Program-made: the position numbers and the translations under genes
Notes under the pieces: generated by a model
Told to the model about the DNA's origin: nothing
The model's input: only the letters and a program-made list of their open reading frames with translations
Database searches by the model: none
Shown: positions 6,839 to 12,818 of the stretch, piece after piece
How positions within the stretch are numbered: the stretch's first letter is position 1
Layout: each line of letters starts with the position of its first letter
Source of the DNA: Betaproteobacteria bacterium UBA5216
Lineage (GTDB): Bacteria; Pseudomonadota; Gammaproteobacteria; Burkholderiales; SG8-41
NCBI GenBank assembly: GCA_002412495.1
Contig: DHVE01000084.1
Span: 3,614-19,881, forward strand
Direction: 5' to 3'
DNA length: 16,268 nucleotides

Positions 6839-7058
6839 CCTCGCCTTGAACCCTGTAAATATTAAATACTGTGTAAGCAGATTACTCAGTATGCCAGGGT
6901 CAAGTCAAGAACAATTAGACAGTAAGTGTGACTAAATGCCGTGCTGTCTAGGCACTAATGCAACAGTGGATTACGCTATATGGAATGACGGGCCAAAACT
7001 AAGGCAGCGGTGGCGCCCGTTCTGGCGCAGCGCGCGGACTGTCTTACTGTCTAAATTG
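6839..7058 (-). promoter_or_regulatory. Cyclase-fusion upstream region with four TAGACAG-type repeats
   Basis: This gap lies between the gcdH stop and the cyclase gene. TAGACAG occurs on the plus strand at 6916-6922 and on the minus strand at 6944-6950 and 7047-7053, with a variant (AAGACAG) at 7039-7045 spaced 8 bp from the last. This resembles clustered operator half-sites. A minus-strand TTGACT (6903-6908) is a possible -35, but I find no good -10 at the right distance. A 5 bp GC hairpin at 7013-7028 has no T run nearby, so it is not a clear gcdH terminator and co-transcription from gcdH is possible. Confidence 0.4.
6915..7054. repeat. 140 bp segment bounded by 12 bp perfect inverted repeats
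   Basis: TTAGACAGTAAG at 6915-6926 is exactly repeated in inverse orientation as CTTACTGTCTAA at 7043-7054. The segment lies wholly between two genes and ends 4 nt from the gcdH stop codon. It could be a pair of regulator-binding sites or a short non-autonomous element (MITE-like). No clean target-site duplication is visible outside the repeats. Confidence 0.6.
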
Positions 7059-8255
7059 CTAGAACGCTGATATTCCCGTCTGCGCGCGCCCTAGGACCAG
7101 CGCATGTATATCGTGCGTGCCCTCGAGTGTGTTGATGGTTTCCATGTTCATCATATGGCGAATGACGTTGAATTCATCGGAGATGCCGTTACCACCCAGC
7201 ATGTCACGCGCCATGCGCGCAATTTCGAGAGCCTTGCCCGTGGCATTGCGCTTGACTAGCGAAACCATTTCTGGCGTCGCCTTCCCTTGTTCGCGCAGGC
7301 GCGACAGGTGCAGCACGGACAACAGGCCTATGGTGATTTCTGTCTGCATATCCGCGAGCTTTTTCTGGATGAGCTGGTTCGCCGCCAGTGGCTTACCGAA
7401 TTGTTTACGATCGAGCGTGTATTGCCGGGCAGTATGCCAGCACGCTTCTGCAGCGCCCATGGCCCCCCAGCAAATACTGAACCGGGCGTTATTAAGGCAT
7501 CCAAAAGGCCCTTTTAACCCACTGACGCCAGGCAGCAGATTTTCGTCCGGCACGAACACCTGATCCATGGTGATTTCGCCCGTTTGTGAAGCGCGGACCG
7601 AAAATTTGCCTTCGATCTTGCGCGTGGAAAGACCCTTCATGCCCCGTTCCAGGATGAAGCCGCGCACGGCCCCCTCCTCGTCTTTTGCCCACACCACCAT
7701 AACGTGCGCTATCGGGGCGTGGGTAATCCACAATTTAGTGCCGGTCAAGGACCACCCGCCGGGCACCTTTTTTGCCCGGGATTTCATGCCCCCAGCGTCT
7801 GAGCCGTGATCCGGCTCGGTCAGGCCAAAGCAGCCAAGTAGCTCGCCAGTGGCCATTTTGGGCAGGTATTTTTGCCGGTGGGCTTCGCTGCCGTAGGCGT
7901 AGATGGGCGTCATTGCGAGGCCGGTTTGCACGCTACATGCCGAACGAAAGGCCGTATCCACGCGCTCCAGCTCGCGCATTACCAGGCCATAAGCGACGTA
8001 GCCGATACCCGCACAGCCATAGCCTTCGAGCGGCGCGCCCAGAAAGCCCAACTCCCCCATTTCGCGCATCACGACCGGATCGAATGACTCGGTCCGGTTC
8101 CAGTCTCGGATGCGCGGCAGCAGCCTTTCTTGGGCATAGGCACGCGCGGTATCCCGGATCATGCGCTCATCGCCGGTCAACAAGTCGTCAATCAGGAACG
8201 GATCGTCCCACTTGAACTGGCCGCCAATGAGAGTCACTTTGGTGAAATCGGTCAT
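7059..8255 (-). CDS. gcdH: Glutaryl-CoA dehydrogenase (decarboxylating)
   Basis: This FAD enzyme oxidises and decarboxylates glutaryl-CoA to crotonyl-CoA and CO2, passing electrons to ETF; it acts in lysine, tryptophan and benzoate/dicarboxylate breakdown. The chosen start is the ATG complementary to 8253-8255, giving 398 aa, the usual family length, and starting MTDFTKVTLIGGQFKWDDP. A longer frame to 8303 would read through a terminator hairpin and is rejected. The acyl-CoA dehydrogenase signatures CFGLTEPDHGSDAGGM and RDMLGGNGI are present. FRSACSVQTGL holds the Arg that binds the glutaryl carboxylate, which separates this enzyme from ordinary acyl-CoA dehydrogenases. The catalytic Glu is in NTLEGTHDIHALVLGR near the C-terminus. 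It is the third gene of a same-strand catabolic group; a weak GAGAA serves as SD. ETF genes are not in the window. Confidence 0.95.
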   Translation of the reverse strand: MTDFTKVTLIGGQFKWDDPFLIDDLLTGDERMIRDTARAYAQERLLPRIRDWNRTESFDPVVMREMGELGFLGAPLEGYGCAGIGYVAYGLVMRELERVDTAFRSACSVQTGLAMTPIYAYGSEAHRQKYLPKMATGELLGCFGLTEPDHGSDAGGMKSRAKKVPGGWSLTGTKLWITHAPIAHVMVVWAKDEEGAVRGFILERGMKGLSTRKIEGKFSVRASQTGEITMDQVFVPDENLLPGVSGLKGPFGCLNNARFSICWGAMGAAEACWHTARQYTLDRKQFGKPLAANQLIQKKLADMQTEITIGLLSVLHLSRLREQGKATPEMVSLVKRNATGKALEIARMARDMLGGNGISDEFNVIRHMMNMETINTLEGTHDIHALVLGRAQTGISAF

Positions 8256-8278
8256 GATTATTCTCGAAATTAGGTAAA

Positions 8279-8310
8279 GAAAAAGGCCGGAGCGACGTCG
8301 CAACCGGCCT
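8279..8310 (-). terminator. Strong intrinsic terminator between thiolase gene and gcdH
   Basis: Read on the minus strand, AGGCCGG (8310-8304) pairs with CCGGCCT (8290-8284). The self-complementary GCGACGTCGC (8301-8292) extends the stem inside. A run of five U residues follows directly. It is 75 bp after the thiolase stop, yet its T run ends only about 25 nt before the gcdH ATG. It therefore either ends the thiolase transcript or acts as an attenuator in a leader of gcdH. Confidence 0.85.
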
Positions 8311-8385
8311 AGAAAAAAGTATTTACAAACAATTGCTTATATATTTTAATTAATGTTTTGAATTAAGTATCTTTGCGAGCTGATA
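8311..8385 (-). promoter_or_regulatory. AT-rich spacer upstream of gcdH terminator hairpin
   Basis: This very AT-rich 75 bp stretch follows the thiolase stop codon. Several -10-like sequences (TAAAAT, TATATAAG) occur on the minus strand, so a gcdH promoter here is plausible, though none pairs with a clear -35. Transcripts starting here would run through the terminator hairpin before reaching gcdH. It carries ATTGTTT on the minus strand (8327-8333), a heptamer also found before the thiolase and dehydrogenase genes. Confidence 0.3.
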
Positions 8386-9588
8386 TTACACACGTTCCAG
8401 AATGACGGCCGTGCCCTGCCCGCCGCCGATACACAAACTTACCAGCGCATAGCGACCGCCGATGCGGTGTAGCTGGCGCGCGGCAGTCAATGCAATGCGC
8501 GCGCCCGAGGCACCTAGCGGATGCCCTAAGGCAATCGCGCCGCCATTTGGGTTTACCCGTTTGTCGTCAAAGGGCACGCCCAAGCCTTTCAGGCAGGACA
8601 GCACCTGAGCTGCAAAAGCCTCGTTGATTTCGATCACGTCCATGTCCTTGATGGTTAGTCCCAAACGCGACATGGCCTTCAGGGATGCCGCGACCGGGCC
8701 AATACCCATGATATGCGGTGGCGCGCCAGCTGAAGCGCTTGCAATCACGCGAACCATCGGTTTGATGCCGGCTTTTTCCCCGGCGGACTTAGATCCCACC
8801 ATCAGGCAAACCGCGCCGTCATTCACGCCCGACGCATTACCCGCCGTGGTGACTCCGCCTTCATACAGAGCCTTCATCTTGGACAAGGTGGCTACATCCG
8901 AGCCAGGACGCGGATGTTCATCGTCCGCCACGGCCGGAACAGGCCCCTTGCGGGTCGGCGGCAGTTCCACGGGGGCGATTTCGTCAACGAAAAAGCCTTC
9001 GCCTTTTGCCACGGCATATTTGGCTTGCGACGCGGCGGCGAACACGTCGGCCTGCTCGCGCGTGATGCCGTATTCCTTGGCCAGATTGTCGGCCGTTTGC
9101 GGCATTTGTGGATCGCCGAAACGCTTTACCAGCGCCGGATTGGAAAAACGCGGGCCGATGGTGCTGTCGAAAAACTTGATGTTACGGTCAAACGGGTTTT
9201 CCGCGCGGCTCATGACGATGGGCGAACGGCTCATGCTTTCGACGCCGCCGACCACGAACACGTCGCCCTCCCCCGCCGTGATCGAATGTGCGGCATGCAC
9301 CAGGGCGCCCAAGCCACTGGCGCAGTTACGCTGAATCACCGTGCCAGGGGTTTCGATGGGCAAGTCCGCCATCAACAGCGCGTGACGCGCCACACAGCGG
9401 CTATCTTCGCCGCCTTGGTTTGCGCAGCCAACAATGACGTCTTCAATTTGCTGCGGCTTGAACGCCGACTTGCCAACCACCGCCTTGATTACGCCACCCA
9501 GCATGTCATCCGGACGAACCTTGGCCAGAACGCCGGCGTGACGTCCGAACGGGGTGCGCTTTCCTTCATAAATGTACGCGTCTAGCAT
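8386..9588 (-). CDS. Acetyl-CoA C-acyltransferase (thiolase)
   Basis: This 400 aa thiolase-superfamily enzyme should cleave 3-ketoacyl-CoA with CoA to acetyl-CoA and a shortened acyl-CoA (acetoacetyl-CoA in this context), or run in reverse. Cys89 in QRNCASGL is the acylated nucleophile. NEAFAAQ (322-328), His356 in GGAIALGHPLGASGAR and Cys386 in CIGGGQG complete the four conserved loops. A clear SD (AAGGA) lies 8 nt before the ATG. The gene follows the 3-hydroxyacyl-CoA dehydrogenase gene with only 53 bp between, likely one transcript, and ends before a strong terminator. Biosynthetic and degradative thiolases cannot be separated by motifs here; gene context favours degradation. A 3-oxoadipyl-CoA thiolase role cannot be excluded. 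Confidence 0.93.
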   Translation of the reverse strand: MLDAYIYEGKRTPFGRHAGVLAKVRPDDMLGGVIKAVVGKSAFKPQQIEDVIVGCANQGGEDSRCVARHALLMADLPIETPGTVIQRNCASGLGALVHAAHSITAGEGDVFVVGGVESMSRSPIVMSRAENPFDRNIKFFDSTIGPRFSNPALVKRFGDPQMPQTADNLAKEYGITREQADVFAAASQAKYAVAKGEGFFVDEIAPVELPPTRKGPVPAVADDEHPRPGSDVATLSKMKALYEGGVTTAGNASGVNDGAVCLMVGSKSAGEKAGIKPMVRVIASASAGAPPHIMGIGPVAASLKAMSRLGLTIKDMDVIEINEAFAAQVLSCLKGLGVPFDDKRVNPNGGAIALGHPLGASGARIALTAARQLHRIGGRYALVSLCIGGGQGTAVILERV

Positions 9589-9641
9589 TTTAAATATCCT
9601 TTTATAAACAATATAATATGATTGATATGTAATGTAATATA
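9589..9641 (-). promoter_or_regulatory. AT-rich spacer before thiolase gene, with ribosome binding site
   Basis: This 53 bp gap is nearly all A and T. It contains the thiolase SD (AAGGA on the minus strand) and an ATTGTTT heptamer (9606-9612). It could supply an internal promoter or an unstructured translation-initiation region. No terminator is seen, so read-through from the dehydrogenase gene is expected. Confidence 0.35.
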
Positions 9642-11171
9642 TTAAGGTTCTGGTGTCAGCAGCGACACGCCAAGCTTGGCGCGGCGCGTCAGCCAGATGT
9701 TGGGGCGGTAACGCGGATCAGCGTAAATCTTGTTCATATTCTCGAGTATGCGGTGAATATTGCGCACCCCGAGCACATCGCCAAATCTGAACGGGCCATT
9801 CGGATAATTGAGACCCAAGGTCACTGCCTTGTCTATATCCGAAGGGGACGCAGTACGGCTTTGCGCAATCGAGCAACCGATGTTCACGATCATCGCGATG
9901 ATGCGCTGCGCAATAAACCCAGGGCTGTCGCGGCAGACCGTCACCGGCACGCCATCCGAGGCCAGCAGGCCGTGCGCGGCTTCGCGATACGCCGAATCCG
10001 TAATGGGCGTCGGCATAATGGTGCGGCGTTTCACCATCGGGAACAGGGTATCGACCGCGATGGTGCGTTTGGGGTCAAGGCCTTGCGAAGTGGCCGCCGT
10101 GGTGGCGTCTTCCCCAATTGGCGTAACCAGGATCAGGGCCTTGGCGGACGGCGTCGCGCCGCTTTCAACCGTGGCGCCCAACTTGCTGAGCAATTCCTTA
10201 AGTTTCGCAGCTCCCGCCTCTTCCGCAGGACTGACCCACACCGATGCCGGCCTTGCAGCTGGCGCCGGCGCTTCCGGCGCGACAATGGCCTTCATGTCCT
10301 TGTCGTACTCGTAGAAGCCCTTTTTACTCTTGCGGCCCAGCACGCCCGCTTCGTAGCGCGACTGCATGATCAGGCTGGGTCGGTAGCGCGGTTCCTGAAA
10401 AAACTGGTTATAAATCAACGCAGAAGCCGGTTGCGTTACATCCAGCCCTGTCAATTCCATCAGCTCAAATGGCCCCATGCGGAAGCCGCCGACATCACGC
10501 ATCACGCGGTCTACGTCGGCGAACGTCGATACACCTTCATATACCAGGTGCGAACCTTCAAGCGAGAATCCGCGGCCCACCTGATTGACCAGGAAGCCCG
10601 GCGCGTCGGTGAGACGCACCGGCTCGCGCGTCATCCGCTTTCCCAGTTGCATCAGAGCATCACACACCCATTCTTCGGTGAGCAGGCCGGAAATCACCTC
10701 CACCAGCTTCATCAAGGGCACCGGGTTGAAAAAGTGAAACCCTGCAAACCGTCCCGGTGTTTTCAGCTTGGCGCCAATAGTGGTGACCGACATCGACGAG
10801 GTATTGGACACCATGATGCAATCGGGTGTCAGGATTTCTTCCAATTCCGCAAACAAGGCGCGCTTGGCATCAAGATTTTCCACGATCGCTTCGATCACCA
10901 CGTGGCAGGGCTTCATATCCTTGTGGCTGTCAACGATTTTGATACGCGCCACCGCGGCCGCCGCGTCGTCCTTGCTCATGCTGCCTTTTTCGGCGGCACG
11001 TTCGAGCATTTTTGCGATGAAATCGCGGGCTTCAGCCGCTGCGCCTGGACGTGCATCCGTCATCAGTACCGTCATGCCGCCCGCGGCGGTAACCTGTGCA
11101 ATACCACGCCCCATGGCACCGGTGCCGATCACGCCGACCGTCAGGTCCGCTCTGCTTACATCCAACTTCAT
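9642..11171 (-). CDS. 3-hydroxyacyl-CoA dehydrogenase, double C-terminal domain (PaaH-like)
   Basis: This 509 aa enzyme should oxidise (3S)-3-hydroxyacyl-CoA, such as 3-hydroxybutyryl-CoA or 3-hydroxyadipyl-CoA, with NAD. The Rossmann motif GVIGTGAMGRG is at 13-23. Active-site residues are visible: Ser125/Asn123 in SNTSS, the catalytic His146 in GFHFFNP and Glu158 in KLVEVI. The first 3HCDH C-terminal domain covers about 185-295. After an Ala/Pro-rich linker (about 302-320) and a degenerate Rossmann-like segment comes a second C-terminal domain (about 410-500; SPGFIAQRIIAMIVNIG). This long form is typical of PaaH/PaaC-type enzymes, as against the 280-300 aa single-unit forms. No crotonase domain is fused. 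A good SD (AAGGGGA) precedes the ATG. It is the first gene of the CoA-ester group. Confidence 0.93.
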   Translation of the reverse strand: MKLDVSRADLTVGVIGTGAMGRGIAQVTAAGGMTVLMTDARPGAAAEARDFIAKMLERAAEKGSMSKDDAAAAVARIKIVDSHKDMKPCHVVIEAIVENLDAKRALFAELEEILTPDCIMVSNTSSMSVTTIGAKLKTPGRFAGFHFFNPVPLMKLVEVISGLLTEEWVCDALMQLGKRMTREPVRLTDAPGFLVNQVGRGFSLEGSHLVYEGVSTFADVDRVMRDVGGFRMGPFELMELTGLDVTQPASALIYNQFFQEPRYRPSLIMQSRYEAGVLGRKSKKGFYEYDKDMKAIVAPEAPAPAARPASVWVSPAEEAGAAKLKELLSKLGATVESGATPSAKALILVTPIGEDATTAATSQGLDPKRTIAVDTLFPMVKRRTIMPTPITDSAYREAAHGLLASDGVPVTVCRDSPGFIAQRIIAMIVNIGCSIAQSRTASPSDIDKAVTLGLNYPNGPFRFGDVLGVRNIHRILENMNKIYADPRYRPNIWLTRRAKLGVSLLTPEP

Positions 11172-11407
11172 GAAATCCCCTTATCGCTTGGTAACTGTGT
11201 AACTACGTGACTGATGATTGCCTTGAATAAGGCTTTGCTAGCGTGGAAGTCAACCGGTGGCGACGTGCGCCGCCGCCTATTCAATTGACAAAAATAATAT
11301 TTAAAAACAATAACTTAATTTGATATCGCGTGCGTGGTGACGAACGCTGAATTATAGGCGCTGAGCGTGGGGGTGGCAATGTTCCCCGCTGATACGTGCC
11401 AGCACGC
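11172..11407 (-). promoter_or_regulatory. Promoter region of the CoA-ester gene cluster
   Basis: This 236 bp gap should hold the promoter of the 3-hydroxyacyl-CoA dehydrogenase/thiolase transcript. A very AT-rich patch lies at 11282-11333 and could be an UP element or nucleoid-protein site; it carries ATTGTTT on the minus strand (11305-11311). A TTGACA on the plus strand (11285-11290) has no plus-strand gene to serve. I find no confident -35/-10 pair on the minus strand. No clear terminator for the upstream ylqF gene is seen. Confidence 0.35.
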
Positions 11408-12334
11408 CTACGACGCCTGCGGTGTCGCCAGCGCTTCGGTCTGCAACGCGGTTGCCGCAGTCTTTGCCAGCGCCTCGCGTGTCGCGGGCGTTTCCAGGCT
11501 CACCAGACCCAGCGCGCCGCTGCGGTAATCACCGAGCAGGGTAATGGCGGCTTTTTCAAAATCGAGATCGCCTCCCTTCAACCGGTATCCACGCCGTGCC
11601 GCCACGGCTTCAACCACGCCCACGCCGTCGGCTCGGTACGTTATTCCATTCATCGCAAAGCCATATCGTGCCGCGAGTGCCTGCGGATAGCGCGCCAGCA
11701 AAATGTCCGCCAGAAACACAGCCACGTCGGATTCAAAATAAGCCTTGGTGCCGATAATGTGACTGGCCGCCAGCATCAGACCATCGGCCGGAAATTCGAT
11801 GCGTGGCCACATCAACCCCGGCGTATCGGTCAATATAGCTGTGGACGACAAATCGTAACGCGCCAGTGCTTTGGTGACCGCAGGCTCGTCGCCCACTTTT
11901 GCCGCGCGTCGCTTCAGCAGCGCATTGATCAACGTGGATTTACCCACGTTGGGGACCCCCATGATCAGCATGCGCAGCGGCTTCAAGTTTTCGTTACGGT
12001 GCGGCGCCAGTTTGCGTGCGGCAGTCAGGACTTTCGCGGCCTCGCCCGGTTTCTTGCACGATAACGCGATGGCTTTTACATCTTTTTGCGAATTGAAAAA
12101 GGCAAGCCAAGCCTGTGTTGCGCGCGGATCGGCCAGATCCATTTTATTCAGTACTTTAAGACAGGGACGTTGGCGATGCCTGCGCAAGGTTTCAACCATC
12201 GGGTTGGCGCTTGCCATCGGACACCGCGCATCAAGCACCTCGATGACGATATCGTGCTCGGCCATGGCTTCCTTGGCTTTCTTGACCGCAACGGCCATGT
12301 GCCCCGGAAACCAGTTGATGGAAGCGTTAGACAT
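11408..12334 (-). CDS. ylqF: Ribosome biogenesis GTPase YlqF/RbgA
   Basis: This is a circularly permuted GTPase that acts in late assembly of the 50S subunit. The typical N-terminus NWFPGHMAVAVKKA (7-20) is present. The G motifs occur in the permuted order: G4 NKMD at 63-66, G5-like ALSCK, then G1 GVPNVGKST at 126-134 and G3 DTPG at 170-173. The C-terminal RNA-binding helical domain covers about residues 200-290. Length (308 aa) is normal. Only 11 bp separate it from the DUF1653 gene upstream, so the two are probably one transcript. No strong SD is seen; GAGCGG lies a little far from the ATG, so translation may depend on coupling. Confidence 0.95.
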   Translation of the reverse strand: MSNASINWFPGHMAVAVKKAKEAMAEHDIVIEVLDARCPMASANPMVETLRRHRQRPCLKVLNKMDLADPRATQAWLAFFNSQKDVKAIALSCKKPGEAAKVLTAARKLAPHRNENLKPLRMLIMGVPNVGKSTLINALLKRRAAKVGDEPAVTKALARYDLSSTAILTDTPGLMWPRIEFPADGLMLAASHIIGTKAYFESDVAVFLADILLARYPQALAARYGFAMNGITYRADGVGVVEAVAARRGYRLKGGDLDFEKAAITLLGDYRSGALGLVSLETPATREALAKTAATALQTEALATPQAS

Positions 12335-12345
12335 AAGTTTGCCGC

Positions 12346-12579
12346 TCAGTCGAGATCATAAAGACGCACAAATCGCGGCTGCGTTTTACCGCCTACCACC
12401 ACGTCCTCGACAAACATGGCCGCGGGGCGCACCCAGAGTCCGCTCGCCCCGTACAACGGGCGGTACACCACCATCATTTCTCGCGTTTCCGAGTGACGTG
12501 CCATGCCGATGACTTCATACTCATTGCCTTTGTAGTGACGGTAACGGCCGGCTTCCACCACGATAGTGCTCAATGCCAT
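12346..12579 (-). CDS. DUF1653 domain protein
   Basis: This 77 aa protein is nearly all one DUF1653 domain: GRYRHYKGNEYEVIGMARHS (11-30), VVYRPLYG (37-44), GLWVRPAAMFVEDV (47-60) and a C-terminal PRFVRL. The fold is a small beta-rich domain; its function is unknown. The start has a good SD, AGGAGA, 8 nt before the ATG. It lies first in a probable two-gene transcript with ylqF and is divergent from the DUF349 gene. The family call is firm; no biochemical role can be given. Confidence 0.92.
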   Translation of the reverse strand: MALSTIVVEAGRYRHYKGNEYEVIGMARHSETREMMVVYRPLYGASGLWVRPAAMFVEDVVVGGKTQPRFVRLYDLD

Positions 12580-12818
12580 AGCTTAAATCTCCTGAATCCG
12601 CGTCGCACGGTGCCAAATCATCCTTTACGGCAATATCCCATTGCCCCAGTCGCAAAATACTACAATACACGCTTTGCGGGCCGGTATGGTCGCAATCATG
12701 CACGCTAGTCACGGTCGGGGATTCGGTGTCACAATGTGCCCGTCACTTCACCGCGCATCGATCCGTTCCATTCGTTTCCGTCCGTTTAATCCCGGTTCCT
12801 TTTTTTGGCGCTTGCCCC
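12580..12818. promoter_or_regulatory. Divergent promoter region, DUF1653-ylqF versus DUF349 gene
   Basis: This 239 bp region lies between the start of the DUF1653 gene and the preferred GTG start of the DUF349 gene. It holds a dyad GGCAAT-ATCCC-ATTGCC at 12629-12645, a possible operator serving both directions. On the plus strand TACAAT (12661-12666) is a good -10, but the nearest -35-like TTGCCC (12641-12646) leaves only 14 bp. An open extension from the GTG at 12726 to 12818 is judged non-coding. Confidence 0.35.

Noticed and set aside
8256..8303. N-terminal extension of gcdH (16 extra residues)
   Set aside because: It would translate the terminator hairpin and T run, looks unlike the family, and the ATG at 8255 gives the normal length.
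9753..11210. Long plus-strand open frame (485 codons) over the 3-hydroxyacyl-CoA dehydrogenase gene
   Set aside because: It is antisense to a clear enzyme gene, His/Arg-rich as is usual for shadows of GC-rich genes, and shows no domain.
12726..12818. Longer start for the DUF349 protein
   Set aside because: The 31 extra residues do not resemble the family, while the GTG at 12819 gives the usual MLD.LFK start.
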